From: Halosimplex litoreum
Lineage (GTDB): Archaea > Halobacteriota > Halobacteria > Halobacteriales > Haloarculaceae
Length of the DNA: 64,000 nucleotides
Direction of reading: 5' to 3'
NCBI RefSeq assembly: GCF_016065055.1
Contig: NZ_CP065856.1
Span: 2,975,836 to 3,039,835, forward strand
Shown here one piece after another: positions 33,633-42,967 of this stretch. The translations under genes and the position numbers were made by a program. The notes below the pieces were generated by a model. The model worked only from the letters and a program-made list of their open reading frames with translations. It was not told where the DNA came from and did not search any database. How positions within the stretch are numbered: the stretch's first letter is position 1; each line of letters opens with the position of its first letter.

Positions 33633-35272
33633 GCGCCGCGAGCGCGACGGAGTCGTTCCCGGACTGAGGCGAGGGGCGAGTACTGCGACCAGTACAGTTC
33701 GGTTCCGGCCCAGGCGACGGCGGTCAGGGCGGCGAGGCCGCCGAACGCCAGGTCGGTGAACCGGACCCAGGAGGGCGCGGCGTACAGCGCGCCGTTGACG
33801 ACGAGGCTCGGGGTCAACTCCTTGAGTGCGACCCAGACGGTCTCGACGGGGCCACGACTGGGGTGGGTTATCTGACCGGCCGGCGGGACGGTGTCGGACC
33901 CGGTGTCGGGGTTGGCCGGCTGGAACAGGGGGACGCCGACGCCCGAACGCGAGCCCGACCCACCGGCGGTCGTGCCGCGCTCGTCGCGGATCGACCGCAT
34001 GCTGTGTCCGCCCGCGCTCTCGTCGCCGGTGCCCAGCCGCTCGACGTCGTAGGGCATGCCGACGGTCTGGCTCCAGTTCACGGTCCCGTCGGGGGCGATC
34101 TCGGCGATACGGTCGCCGTGCGTGTCGACGATCAGGCTGTTGCCCGACGGCAGGCGGTCGACGTCCCGGGGCCACTGGAGGCGGCTGTCGCGCCAGCCCC
34201 ACGACCGCACCCACTCGCCGTCGGCGGCCGTCGTCGCCTCGCCCGTCTCGGGGTCGACCCGCTGGTACTCCAGCAGCCGGCTGTTCTCCGAGTCGGCGAC
34301 GGTGATCGCGGGCCCGCCGCGCTCGGGCGGGATGTAGTCCGGGTTGTGCTGCTCGTAGAGGATGTCGTAGTTGTCCTCCTCGCCGAGCGTCCAGTTCGCG
34401 TCGACGCCCTCGCCGGGCTCGACGAAGACGACCCGGTCCATGTTGCGGACGCTGACCATGAATCGACCGTCGTCGAGCACCTCTACGTCGTTGATGTGCG
34501 TCCAGTCGCCGGCGGCGCCGCCCACGTCGTCGGGGAAATACGCCGACGCGTTCCACTCGTAGACCGTCTCGTCGGTGGTCACGTTCACCACGCGGACGCT
34601 GTCGCGCAGGATGTCGGCGACGGCGACGTGGCTCTCGTTGATGCGGTCCACGTCGTGCCAGCGGCCGGAGTAGATCTTCGGGGTGAGCTCCCCGTAGACC
34701 GTCCGGGTCTCACCGGAGGTCAGGTTCACGCGTTCGAAGACGTTGAACGTACACCGGTCGGTGCGCACCGTCGCACAGGCCTCGCCGTCGCGATGTTCCG
34801 AGGCCAGGTACTCGACGGTGTAGGGTCGGCCTTCCACGGGGTCGACGTCGAAGTAGACGCGGTAGTCGTCCTCGTAGTAGGCCACCTCGCCCGAGCGATC
34901 GAACGCGACCAGTTCGGCCTGTTCGTCGGAGGCGTAGAAGCCCTGCGTACCGACCACGGTCAGGTCGGCGGGGTCGTACTCCGCGGGATCGACGAGCAGG
35001 GGGTCCTCGGCGGCGCTCGCCGCGCCGTCCGGCGAGCCGCCGGGGTCGGTGAGACCAGGGGCGACGGGATCCGAGGCGACGCCGGTCGGCGACGCTTCGG
35101 GACCCGCGACGCCGGGCGCGTCGGGCCCGGACCCGCTCGCGTCGGCGAGCGACCCGTGCGTGCGTGCGACGTTCGGCTCCGCAGTGGCGTAGCTGCTCGC
35201 CACCGCTCCCGCCGCGAGGACCAACACGGCGGCGAACAGCGCGCGAGCGACTCGTTTGGAGGGGCCGTCCAT
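33629..35272 (-). CDS. Arylsulfotransferase-family membrane-anchored beta-propeller protein
   Basis: 547 residues. An N-terminal hydrophobic segment (about 9-28) is followed by a low-complexity Pro/Asp/Gly linker to about residue 95. The catalytic-like propeller contains WHDVDRINESHVAVAD, DWTHINDVEVLDDGRFMVSVRNMDRV, EQHNPDYI and WPRDVDRLPSGNSLIVDTHGDRI, the blocks of ASST-like proteins. A membrane helix lies near 505-525 before a basic tail. It sits outside the cell with both ends anchored. True sulfotransfer is unproven for archaeal members. Confidence 0.82.
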   Translation of the reverse strand: MDGPSKRVARALFAAVLVLAAGAVASSYATAEPNVARTHGSLADASGSGPDAPGVAGPEASPTGVASDPVAPGLTDPGGSPDGAASAAEDPLLVDPAEYDPADLTVVGTQGFYASDEQAELVAFDRSGEVAYYEDDYRVYFDVDPVEGRPYTVEYLASEHRDGEACATVRTDRCTFNVFERVNLTSGETRTVYGELTPKIYSGRWHDVDRINESHVAVADILRDSVRVVNVTTDETVYEWNASAYFPDDVGGAAGDWTHINDVEVLDDGRFMVSVRNMDRVVFVEPGEGVDANWTLGEEDNYDILYEQHNPDYIPPERGGPAITVADSENSRLLEYQRVDPETGEATTAADGEWVRSWGWRDSRLQWPRDVDRLPSGNSLIVDTHGDRIAEIAPDGTVNWSQTVGMPYDVERLGTGDESAGGHSMRSIRDERGTTAGGSGSRSGVGVPLFQPANPDTGSDTVPPAGQITHPSRGPVETVWVALKELTPSLVVNGALYAAPSWVRFTDLAFGGLAALTAVAWAGTELYWSQYSPLASVRERLRRARGA

Positions 35273-35386
35273 GTCCTATCCGTGTGTAAGGGTCCGTTAA
35301 GTTTCTTTAGATCCCGCTTGCGAGCCGGTTGCATCCTCGGGAGACCGTCCCGATCGACCGCACTCTCGGACGCGAAGCCCCGTCGC

Positions 35387-36130
35387 TCACCCCCGTGCGA
35401 CGAACACGTCGCTGTCGAGGCGGTCGGTGACGCGGTCGGCGAGCGCGCGGAGGTTCTCCGTGTCGTCGCGGTTGTACGACACTAGCGTCTCCAGCGAGGA
35501 GTCGTCACCCCGTTCGTACTCCCGCCAGAGGCGGACGGCATCCTCGCCGGACAGATCCGGGCGGTCGCGGTCGATCCCCGTCTCCCGCTCGATGCGTTTC
35601 AGCCCGCCGGTCAGCCCCAGCCGTCGGCAGGGGTACATCAGGTCGACGTGCGGGACTTCGACGTCCACGTCGAAGGCGGTCTCGAGGAACGGCACGTCGA
35701 AGCGCTTGCCGTTGAACGTCACGAGCAGCTTCGCGTCGTCGAGGCGGCGCTGGAGGCGCTCACCGGTCAGGTCGCGGTCGGCGACCAGCACCTCGGTCTC
35801 GCCGGGCGTGTGGAGGCCGACGACCGTCACGTCGTGGCGGTGCTGGTCGAGCCCGGTAGTCTCGATGTCGAGGAAGCAGGTGTCCTCGCGGAAGTTCTCG
35901 TAACAGCGCCAGTGGCTGCCGGAGGGGAACCGCTCGCGGAAGAAGGCGGCGTCGCCGTCGTCGAGGCGCTCGGCGGCCGTCGCGACGAACGACTCGATGT
36001 TCTCGGCCTGTCGGGCGCCGACGGCCGACGGGTCGAAGGCGTCCCAGTGAGTGACCCCGGACTCCCACAGCGACCGCTCGGTCTTCTCGCCTACGCCGTC
36101 GACCGGGATGAAACTGTTCTCGATACGCAC
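35387..36130 (-). CDS. RNase H-like 3'-5' exonuclease domain protein (YprB-like)
   Basis: 247 residues from the GTG at 36130 (codes for RIENSFIPVDGVGEKTE after Met). A helix-hairpin-helix-like start, IPVDGVGEKTERSLWESGV, is followed by the exonuclease fold with FLDIETTGLD (DxE), LLVTFNGKRFDVPFLE and VSYNRDDTENL, the usual DEDD-type residues. It is probably a DNA or RNA exonuclease in repair. A longer frame upstream is arginine-rich and not credited. Confidence 0.85.
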   Translation of the reverse strand: MRIENSFIPVDGVGEKTERSLWESGVTHWDAFDPSAVGARQAENIESFVATAAERLDDGDAAFFRERFPSGSHWRCYENFREDTCFLDIETTGLDQHRHDVTVVGLHTPGETEVLVADRDLTGERLQRRLDDAKLLVTFNGKRFDVPFLETAFDVDVEVPHVDLMYPCRRLGLTGGLKRIERETGIDRDRPDLSGEDAVRLWREYERGDDSSLETLVSYNRDDTENLRALADRVTDRLDSDVFVARG

Positions 36131-36271
36131 AGTGGTCGATTCGTCCCCGCCGTCTTGTCCCTTTCGGGACCGTCCGCGGACCCGGTCGCAGGGCGCCGCT
36201 CGGAGCGCGACTGCCCGGTGGGCGCGCACCTCGCCACGCCGCTTATGTGTCCCTCGTTCTAACGGCCGTCA

Positions 36272-37177
36272 ATGGTCAGACGGCTCGCGCTGGTCGCACT
36301 GGTCGCGGTGACGCTGGCCGGCTGCAGCGCGCTCGCACCCGACGGCGCGGCGCCGACGCCGGCCGAGACGGTGACGCCAGTGGCGGTCCCGACGGACGCG
36401 CCCACAGAGACGGTGTCGCCGCCGCCAGGCGTCGCGGCCAACGGGAGCGTCTCACCCGGGGCGCTGACGCGTGCCCACTTCGCGGCGCTCGCCGACCGCT
36501 CGTTCCGCTGGCGGCTCGACTACCGGCGCAGCGTCGACCGGTCGGCCCCGGTCGGCGGCGAGACCGCGTCGAACGTCAGCGTCGACGTCGCGGAGCGACG
36601 ACTGCGAGTCGGCGACGACGGGTCCTACCGCCTCGCTCGGCGGATGACCGGGATGGTGGGCGGGACCGTCTACGCCGACGACACCGGGCGATACGTGCGC
36701 GGCGCGGACTCGAACGGGACCGGGTACCGCGTCGGTAGCGGCGAGCCCAACTACCGACACTACCTGCGAACGGGCCAGACGCTCGGGCGCTACTTCGCCG
36801 TCGACGCCTCGACCGTCTCGACGGTCGAGCGCGAGGGGCGGACCTACTACCGCGTCCACGTCACCGCGCCGCCGCGGACCCTGGCCGAGGGGCACGCGAA
36901 ACAGACGATCACGGACTACGCCGCGACCGCCTACGTGGCGCCGGAGGGGCTCGTGCGGGCGGTCGTCGTCGAGTACGAGTACACCCTCACGGACGACCGC
37001 GTCGCGGTGTCGCTCCGGTCGGCGTACCGCGGCGTCGGCGAGACCGACCTGTCCCGCCCCGACTGGGTCGCCGATTTGGTCGACGGCGGGACGGCGGCCA
37101 CGGGGACGGCGACAGCGGGACCGACTGCGACCGCGGAGACGGTGACTCCGACGCCCGTTGACGGAGGGGACCAATAG
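36272..37177 (+). CDS. Haloarchaeal lipoprotein, paralogue 1
   Basis: 301 residues. The signal is MVRRLALVALVAVTLAGC with the lipobox Cys18. A Thr/Pro/Ala-rich linker follows, then a globular domain (RSFRWRLDYRRSVDR, YYRVHVTAPPRTL, VVVEYEYTLTDDRVAVSLRSAYRGVGET) and a Thr-rich tail. It is a surface-anchored protein of unknown function. The next gene is a paralogue that starts one base after its stop, so the two form an operon. Confidence 0.82.
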   Translation: MVRRLALVALVAVTLAGCSALAPDGAAPTPAETVTPVAVPTDAPTETVSPPPGVAANGSVSPGALTRAHFAALADRSFRWRLDYRRSVDRSAPVGGETASNVSVDVAERRLRVGDDGSYRLARRMTGMVGGTVYADDTGRYVRGADSNGTGYRVGSGEPNYRHYLRTGQTLGRYFAVDASTVSTVEREGRTYYRVHVTAPPRTLAEGHAKQTITDYAATAYVAPEGLVRAVVVEYEYTLTDDRVAVSLRSAYRGVGETDLSRPDWVADLVDGGTAATGTATAGPTATAETVTPTPVDGGDQ

Positions 37178-38104
37178 ATGGGTCGGACTCGTGGGCCGGG
37201 ACTGGCCGGCTCCGGTCGCCTGCTCGTCGCCGTCGCGCTGGTGGTCGTCCTCGCTGGCTGCAGCGTCTTCGCCGGTGGCGGCCAGCCCACGCCGGCCCAG
37301 ACGGTCACGCCGGCGCCGGTACCGGATCTGGGCCCGACGGACACCCCACCGCCGGCGACACCTCGGGAGCGGCTGGGGGCGTTCCCGGCGATCTCGGCCG
37401 AGGGCGACATCAACGTCAGCGGGCTGTTCACCGCACATATCGCGTACCTGTCCGACCACTCGTACACGCTGGAGTGGAACCGACGAACTGCCGGCGGGTC
37501 GGGCCCGATCGCACGGGAGTACGACCGACGGATCGCCGTCGGTGCCGACGGGAGTTTCCTGGTCCGTAACGCGGACGAGGGCACGAACACGACGGTCACC
37601 TACGGCGACCGCGACGGTGCCTACCGACGAGTCGAGGGGTCGAACGGCGCCGACGCCGAACCCGTGCCCGCGGGACTCACCGACCCCGTCGGCCAGCGCT
37701 ACGCGGAGACCGTCTCCTTCGAGATACTCACGTTCCTGAACGAGGGGTACGACTCCGTCGAGGTGGTGACCAGGAACGGACGCCCGTACGCCCGGGTCGT
37801 CTCGGACAACGTCCCGCCACAGATCCCCGAGACCTACAGCGCGTACGCGGTTCACGACTTCGCCGCCACGCTGTGGATCGCCCCCGAGGGGTACGTCAGC
37901 GCCGTCCACTACGAGTTCGACCTGCGTAACATCGACGAGCGCATCGCCGTCGAGTGGCGCTACACCTACGACCGCGTCGGCGAGACGACCGTCGACCGCC
38001 CCGAGTGGGTCCCAGAGTCCACGCCCGTCCCCTCGCCGACCCCCACGGACGACCCCTCGCGCGTCCCGCCAGCGACGGTCGCCAGCACCTCCACTGCCGA
38101 CTGA
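37178..38104 (+). CDS. Haloarchaeal lipoprotein, paralogue 2
   Basis: 308 residues starting directly after the stop of paralogue 1 (TAGATG). The signal ends at LVVVLAGC. The same order of blocks is seen: SYTLEWNRRT, then VHYEFDLRNIDERIAVEWRYTYDRVGETTV, with Thr/Pro linkers at both ends. It arose by tandem duplication. Both are likely displayed on the cell surface; no enzyme motif is seen. A T5 run at 38176-38180 may end the transcript. Confidence 0.82.
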   Translation: MGRTRGPGLAGSGRLLVAVALVVVLAGCSVFAGGGQPTPAQTVTPAPVPDLGPTDTPPPATPRERLGAFPAISAEGDINVSGLFTAHIAYLSDHSYTLEWNRRTAGGSGPIAREYDRRIAVGADGSFLVRNADEGTNTTVTYGDRDGAYRRVEGSNGADAEPVPAGLTDPVGQRYAETVSFEILTFLNEGYDSVEVVTRNGRPYARVVSDNVPPQIPETYSAYAVHDFAATLWIAPEGYVSAVHYEFDLRNIDERIAVEWRYTYDRVGETTVDRPEWVPESTPVPSPTPTDDPSRVPPATVASTSTAD

Positions 38105-38175
38105 TACGCCTCGTCGACAGTTGTCGTGGTACTCCCTGACAACCGCCCCGTCAGCGCCGCTCACGCCCGGATTCC

Positions 38176-38180
38176 TTTTT
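38176..38180 (+). terminator. Oligo-T terminator after the lipoprotein pair
   Basis: Five T in a GC-rich setting, 72 bases after the second lipoprotein stop. It is consistent with archaeal T-run termination and precedes the type II GAPDH promoter region. Confidence 0.4.
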
Positions 38181-38249
38181 CGCTCCCGAGTTAATTTCTC
38201 GCAAAATATCGTGAAAAGAATTATGCCGGTGCCCGGTGAACGGTGAGAT

Positions 38250-39335
38250 ATGATCGAGGTCGGCGTCAACGGATACGGGACGATCGGCAAACGTGTCGCG
38301 GACGCGATACGCGCTCAGCCGGACATGGCGGTCGCGGGCGTCGCCAAGACGAGCCCGAACTTCGAGGCGAAGGTCGCGCTCGAACGCGGCTACTCCCTCT
38401 ACGCGGCCGACGGAGAGCGGACCGACGCCTTCGACGAGGCCGGCTTCGAGCTGGCCGGGGCCGTCGACGAACTCGTCGCCGAGAGCGACGTGATCGTCGA
38501 CGCCACGCCCTCGGGGATCGGCGCCGAGAACGCTGAACTGTACCGCGAACACGGCACACCCGCGATCTTCCAGGGCGGCGAGGACCCGGACGTGGCCGAG
38601 GTGAGTTTCACCGCCAGGGCCAGCTACGAGGCCGCCCGCGGCGCCGACACCGCCCGCGTCGTCTCCTGCAACACGACCGGGCTCTCGCGACTGTTCGCGC
38701 CCATCGTCGAGGAGTACGGGATCGAGAAGGCCCGCATCACACTCGTCCGTCGCGGCGGCGACCCCGGCCAGACCGACCGCGGGCCGATCAACGACACCCT
38801 GCCCGACCCCGTCGAGATCCCCTCTCACCACGGTCCCGACCTGAACACGGTCTTCCCCGACCTGGACGTCGACACCATGGGCATGAAGGTGCCCGCGACG
38901 CTGATGCACACCCACTCGGTCAACGTGACGCTGGCTTCGGACGCCGACGCCGAGTCCGTCCGCGAGCTGCTCGAGGCGGAGTCGCGCCTGTTCGTCCTCC
39001 CGCCCGAACTCGACATCGACGGCGCGGGCAAGCTCAAGGAGTTCGCCCAGGACGCCGGCCGCCCGCGCGGGGACTGCTGGGAGAACTGCATCTGGGGCGA
39101 CTCGATCACCGTCGAGGGTCGCGACCTCTACCTCTTCCAGGCCATCCACCAGGAGGCCGACGTGGTGCCGGAGAACGTCGACGCCGTCCGTGCCGTCGCC
39201 GACACCGCCGACCGTGAGGAGAGCACGACCCTCACCGAGGACGCGCTCGGGCTCGACGGTCAGATCGGCGGGGCGACCCGCGACCCCGTCGCCCGCTCGC
39301 CTGCCGTCGCCGACGGCGGCCGCGACGACGACTGA
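38250..39335 (+). CDS. gapB: Type II glyceraldehyde-3-phosphate dehydrogenase
   Basis: 361 residues. The N-terminal Rossmann motif is [13 protein letters not shown] and the catalytic cysteine is Cys140 in VVSCNTTGL, the standard place in archaeal (type II) GAPDH. A C-terminal extension after about residue 335 is disordered. In Haloferax the type II enzyme works in gluconeogenesis and the type I enzyme in glycolysis. Here the type I gene is 5 kb downstream with phosphoglycerate kinase between, a conserved haloarchaeal locus. The promoter region is AT-rich and contains a CGAGTTAA half-site. Confidence 0.93.
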   Translation: MIEVGVNGYGTIGKRVADAIRAQPDMAVAGVAKTSPNFEAKVALERGYSLYAADGERTDAFDEAGFELAGAVDELVAESDVIVDATPSGIGAENAELYREHGTPAIFQGGEDPDVAEVSFTARASYEAARGADTARVVSCNTTGLSRLFAPIVEEYGIEKARITLVRRGGDPGQTDRGPINDTLPDPVEIPSHHGPDLNTVFPDLDVDTMGMKVPATLMHTHSVNVTLASDADAESVRELLEAESRLFVLPPELDIDGAGKLKEFAQDAGRPRGDCWENCIWGDSITVEGRDLYLFQAIHQEADVVPENVDAVRAVADTADREESTTLTEDALGLDGQIGGATRDPVARSPAVADGGRDDD

Positions 39336-39359
39336 TCACACCGCATTCACCTCGATTTT

Positions 39360-39887
39360 CTACTCGCGTCCCGCCGACAGCGTGAACCGCTCGACGTCGT
39401 CGTCTCCCGTATCGACGACCTCGTCGGTTCCGGTGTCGAGGACGACGGCGTAGTGGGGACCGGGCGCGCCCTCGAAGGGGATGCCCCCGGGGTTGATCCG
39501 GACGGTGTCCTCGTAGGTCTCGTGGACGAACTGGTGGGTGTGGCCGTGCAGGACGTAGTCGTAGCGGCTGCACTCGACCAGCGCGTCGACGACGGCGCCG
39601 CTGGTGCCGTGGTAGACGACGAACTCCCGACCGTCGAGGGTGAGTTCGGCCGTCTCGCCGTGGTAGGTGCCGAAGCCGTCGACCGTCTCGGCCAGCGCCC
39701 ACTCGCCGTCGTTGTTGCCCCGAACGGCGTGGAAGTCGAACGACGAGTCGAAGGGCGTCGCCGAGAACGGCGCCACGAAGTCGCCGCAGTGGACCACGAG
39801 GTCGCAGTCCTCGCGTTCGAACGTCTCGACGGCCGCTTCGACCGCCTCCAGGTCGTCGTGCGTGTCGGAAACGATGCCGAGTCGCAT
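39360..39887 (-). CDS. YfcE-family metallophosphoesterase
   Basis: 175 residues from the ATG at 39887. The calcineurin-like motifs are GIVSDTHDD, VVHCGDFVA, VRGNNDGEW and VLHGHTHQF, so both metal sites are complete. A much longer frame upstream has no family similarity and was rejected. The likely function is cleavage of phosphodiesters or phosphomonoesters of small molecules. It converges with the type II GAPDH gene. Confidence 0.9.
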   Translation of the reverse strand: MRLGIVSDTHDDLEAVEAAVETFEREDCDLVVHCGDFVAPFSATPFDSSFDFHAVRGNNDGEWALAETVDGFGTYHGETAELTLDGREFVVYHGTSGAVVDALVECSRYDYVLHGHTHQFVHETYEDTVRINPGGIPFEGAPGPHYAVVLDTGTDEVVDTGDDDVERFTLSAGRE

Positions 39888-40037
39888 GGGCGGGCTTGGC
39901 CCGGTCGGACAATCAACGTGTCCCTCCACGCCAGGGTCAGGGACTGCGACCTCGACGTTGGATCCCGGAGGGGGACCGGCCCCGCCGTCGGGTTCCGGGA
40001 GACGCGGGTTCAAGACACTCCCCGTCGAACCGTCGCC

Positions 40038-40877
40038 ATGGACGTACTCGTCACGGGCGGCGCGGGCACGATCGGCACGGCGATCACCGACCAGCTGGGC
40101 GACCGCGAGGACTACGAGTTCACCAGTCTCGACGTGACCGAACACCCCGACGACCACGTGGACTCGGTCGTCGCGGACGCGACCGACGGAGCGGTCGTGC
40201 GCGACCAGGTCGCCGAGGCGGACGCGGTCGTCCACCTCGCGCGGGTCCACATGGACGACGGCGGGCCGAACGACCGGACGATGGCCCGGAGCGACGAACA
40301 CCTCGCGAACCTCCGACTCCACGCCACCGCCTACGAGGCGGCCGTCGAGGCGGGTCTGGACACCTTCGTCTACGCCTCCTCGAACCACGCCGTCGGGATG
40401 TACGAGGTCGAGGCCGCGCCCGACGTCTACTACGGGTCGGACCTCGAGGTCGACCATCGCGTCCAGCCCCGACCCGACTCGATGTACGGCGTCGAGAAGG
40501 TCTACGGCGAGGGGCTCGGCCGACTCGCCGCCGAGACGAGCGACCTCTCGGTGTACGCCCTGCGAATCTGCGCCGTTCGCGACCCCGAGTACGACCACCC
40601 GTACGGCGACGCCCAGCGCGGCGTCGACGAGGGCCGATTCGCCCTCGACTCGGCGGCCTACGACGAGCAGGTCGCCCGCATGCACTGCATGTGGCAGTCC
40701 CGTCGCGACATCGCTCACATGGTCGAGCGCTGTCTCGCCGACGACTCCGTCGACTTCGACGTGTTCTACGGCGTCAGCGACAACAGCGACCGCTGGTTCG
40801 ACATCGACCACGCCCGCGACGTGCTCGGCTACGACCCCCGCGACGCCGCCGACGAGTGGGACGCCCCACCGTCCTGA
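40038..40877 (+). CDS. NAD-dependent epimerase/dehydratase family, uronate dehydrogenase-like
   Basis: 279 residues from the ATG at 40038. The extended SDR start is VLVTGGAGTIGTAITDQL, the catalytic pair is Tyr150/Lys154 in MYGVEKVYG, and YASSNHAVGMYE resembles uronate and glucose-6-phosphate dehydrogenases (Azf type) of haloarchaea. The exact substrate cannot be decided. Its position in a sugar metabolism locus fits either. Confidence 0.85.
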   Translation: MDVLVTGGAGTIGTAITDQLGDREDYEFTSLDVTEHPDDHVDSVVADATDGAVVRDQVAEADAVVHLARVHMDDGGPNDRTMARSDEHLANLRLHATAYEAAVEAGLDTFVYASSNHAVGMYEVEAAPDVYYGSDLEVDHRVQPRPDSMYGVEKVYGEGLGRLAAETSDLSVYALRICAVRDPEYDHPYGDAQRGVDEGRFALDSAAYDEQVARMHCMWQSRRDIAHMVERCLADDSVDFDVFYGVSDNSDRWFDIDHARDVLGYDPRDAADEWDAPPS

Positions 40878-40934
40878 GCGCCGTCTCCTCCCCGCCGCGC
40901 CGTCTCCTCCCCGCCGCGCCGTCTCCTCCCCGCC
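40878..40934. repeat. Three exact tandem copies of a 19-base unit
   Basis: The unit starts GCGCCGTCTCCTCC and repeats exactly three times right after the epimerase stop. It probably arose by slippage. No function is evident. Confidence 0.85.
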
Positions 40935-40957
40935 GCGACCTCCGATAGCCGAGGGAT

Positions 40958-40975
40958 TAACTCGCTGTCGAGTTA
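40958..40975. promoter_or_regulatory. Perfect palindrome TAACTCG-CTGT-CGAGTTA
   Basis: Seven-base arms with a 4-base spacer, overlapping an AT-rich promoter (TTATTTTATTTC) that drives the 55-residue small gene at 41030. A half-site CGAGTTA with the same spacing to a degenerate arm lies before the type II GAPDH gene (about 38187). It may be the operator of a regulator of this locus. Confidence 0.5.
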
Positions 40976-41029
40976 TTTTATTTCACAACTCAGAGAAAGA
41001 AATTTATTCCCGCGGCCCGAGCAGGGCAC

Positions 41030-41197
41030 ATGGGAGACACCGGCGGAGACTGGACGCGGCGGCACGCACGACTCACCTGGGAGGGTGAACAGGGTGGCAC
41101 GCCACCGGAAGATGGGGGATCCGGCGGGGGGGTCGTCCGCGCGGACCCGCCCGCCGACGACTGGAGCGCGCGACACGCCTGGTGTCGCCGCGCCTGA
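41030..41197 (+). CDS. 55-residue small protein in the gap/pgk locus
   Basis: Starts at ATG 41030 and stops at 41197, convergent with phosphoglycerate kinase by 10 bases. It has two similar ends, GGDWTRRHARLTWEGE and ADDWSARHAWCRRA, joined by a Gly/Pro linker, so a repeated DW-x2-RHA motif is present. An AT-rich promoter and a perfect palindrome precede it, which supports expression. No family is known to me. Confidence 0.55.
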   Translation: MGDTGGDWTRRHARLTWEGEQGGTPPEDGGSGGGVVRADPPADDWSARHAWCRRA

Positions 41198-41207
41198 CGC
41201 CGCTCTC

Positions 41208-42416
41208 CTACTCGCGCAGGACTTCGACGCCGACCAGTCGCTCGCCGGTCAACGCGCGGATGTACGCGCCGCCGGCGATCGAGACGTGCCCGAAGTCGCT
41301 CTCCTCCATGCCGTACATCTCGATAGCCCGAGAGGTGTCTCCGCCCCCGACGACCGAGAAACAGTCCGTCCCGGCGATGGCTTCGAGCACGCCGACGGTC
41401 CCGTCGGCGAACCGCTCGTCCTCGAACAGCCCCAGCGCGCCCTTGACGAAGACCGCCTCCGATTCCTCGATGGTCGCGGCGTACTCCGAGACCGTGTTCG
41501 ACCCCACGTCGAGGAAGGCCCGGTCTTTCTCCGCGACGTCGCCGACCTCGATCTCGGCCCGTTCGCCGCCCTCGGCTTCGAAGGCCAGGTCCAGCGCCAG
41601 CCGGATCTGGTCGCCGTAGTCGTCGATCAGCCCCCGGATCGTCTCCTCGTTGGCTTCCCACTGGTCGTCGAACAGGTCCATCCCCTCGATGTCCCGGCCG
41701 ACGGGCACGCCGTCGGCCCGCAGGAACAGCTCGCCCGCGATCCCACCCAACAGGAAGGTGTCGACTTTGTCCTCCAGCGCGGTCATCACGTCGATCACGT
41801 CGGTGGCTTTCGTCCCGCCGACGACCATCGTCACCTCGCCGTCGAACTCACGCTCGGCGATGGCCGTGTTGGCCTCGTACTCCGTCTCCATGACGCGACC
41901 CGCGTGCGCGGGCAACGCCAGCGCGAATCCGACCAGCGAGGCGTGGCTGCGGTGGGCCGCCGAGTAGGCGTCGTTGACGTACCCGTCGAAGACCGGCGCC
42001 AGCGTTTCCACGAACTCAGTCTCGGCCTTGGTCTCGGGGTCCTCCTCGGGCAGTTCCTCGTCGCACATCCGCGTGTTTTCGAGGAGGAGAACGTCGCCGC
42101 CGTCGAGGTCGTCGATCGCCGCGAGCGCGTCGTCGCCGAACGTGTCCGGGACGAACTGGACGGGGCGGCCCACGTGCTCGCTCAGGATGTCGGCGTGCTG
42201 TTCGAGCGAGACGAACGTGTCGCGGCCAGGTCGGCCCTGGTGAGCCAGCAGCACGACACGGAAGTCCCGTTCGGCCAGTTCGCGCACCGTCTCGGCGTGG
42301 CGGTCGAATCGCCGGTTGTCCTGCACCTCACCGTCCTCGACGGGGGAGTTCAGGTCGAGTCGTACGAGCACGCGCTGTCCGTCTTCCAGATCGTCGAGCG
42401 TCTTGAACGAGGTCAT
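41208..42416 (-). CDS. pgk: Phosphoglycerate kinase
   Basis: 402 residues from the ATG at 42416. The blocks RVLVRLDLNSPVEDGEV, NRRFDRHAETVREL, LLAHQGRPG, VGFALALP and VVGGGDTSRAIEMYG are the substrate- and ATP-binding regions of the family. It interconverts 1,3-bisphosphoglycerate and 3-phosphoglycerate. It lies between type II and type I GAPDH genes on the opposite strand. Frames upstream of the chosen start cover a hairpin-rich repeat and are not credited. Confidence 0.96.
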   Translation of the reverse strand: MTSFKTLDDLEDGQRVLVRLDLNSPVEDGEVQDNRRFDRHAETVRELAERDFRVVLLAHQGRPGRDTFVSLEQHADILSEHVGRPVQFVPDTFGDDALAAIDDLDGGDVLLLENTRMCDEELPEEDPETKAETEFVETLAPVFDGYVNDAYSAAHRSHASLVGFALALPAHAGRVMETEYEANTAIAEREFDGEVTMVVGGTKATDVIDVMTALEDKVDTFLLGGIAGELFLRADGVPVGRDIEGMDLFDDQWEANEETIRGLIDDYGDQIRLALDLAFEAEGGERAEIEVGDVAEKDRAFLDVGSNTVSEYAATIEESEAVFVKGALGLFEDERFADGTVGVLEAIAGTDCFSVVGGGDTSRAIEMYGMEESDFGHVSIAGGAYIRALTGERLVGVEVLRE

Positions 42417-42540
42417 GAGTCTGTTCGACCCGTCGCCCGGCGGCGAGAAAAAACCGCCCGGTCGGGTCTGGGCGCATTCTGTTCGAGTTGCAAGTCCAGA
42501 CGTTCTTTCTGGTCGGTCCGCCGCGGAAGAACCGAGGACG
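42417..42540. other. pgk upstream region
   Basis: Non-coding, with a short A run (GAGAAAAAACCG at about 42448) close to the pgk start on the minus strand that may be part of its promoter. The rest leads into repeat copy A. Confidence 0.4.
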
Positions 42541-42846
42541 ACCGTGATCGGACTCGGCGGCAGGCGATGGACGCCCTCGGCGCGCTCGCTCACGGGTCGC
42601 TCCGCTCACGGCGCTGCGCGCCGTTCGCATCGAGGGCTCCTTTCAGTCGCCCTCGTACTCACGGTCGCTGACCGGAATTTCCGCGCTCTCGGCACCCCTC
42701 GCTCACGGCAGGGCCGTCTGCTCGCGGGCCGCTGGCCCGCTCGCACGGGCCGTGGGAGCATCGCTCCCACGCTGTTCGCTTCGAGGCGCTGTGCGCCTCG
42801 CACCGCTCGACAGCGCGCGCCGACCGCATCGCCACCCTCAAATGCA
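42541..42846 (-). repeat. Intergenic repeat element, copy A (inverted)
   Basis: About 306 bases, the reverse of copy B at 45410-45880. It is a chain of short perfect stem-loops with 3-base loops: GCGGGCC-GCT-GGCCCGC (42724-42740), CGTGGGAGC-ATC-GCTCCCACG (42751-42771) and CGAGGCGC-TGT-GCGCCTCG (42782-42800), and a longer CGAGGGC/GCCCTCG pair near 42631. No coding potential is evident. Confidence 0.72.
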
Positions 42847-42967
42847 CCAACGTCGGACCGTACTGACCGAAACTCGTTCGGAGTGCTCGCCGCGTTCCCG
42901 CTCGCTATCGCTACGACACAGACCGCGGGCAAGCAAGCGTTTTCAGGCATCCACACCGAGATCCGAT

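Noticed and set aside
40878-40934. Tandem 19-base repeats as a CRISPR-like array
   Set aside because: The units are directly adjacent with no spacers and only three copies; no cas genes are present.
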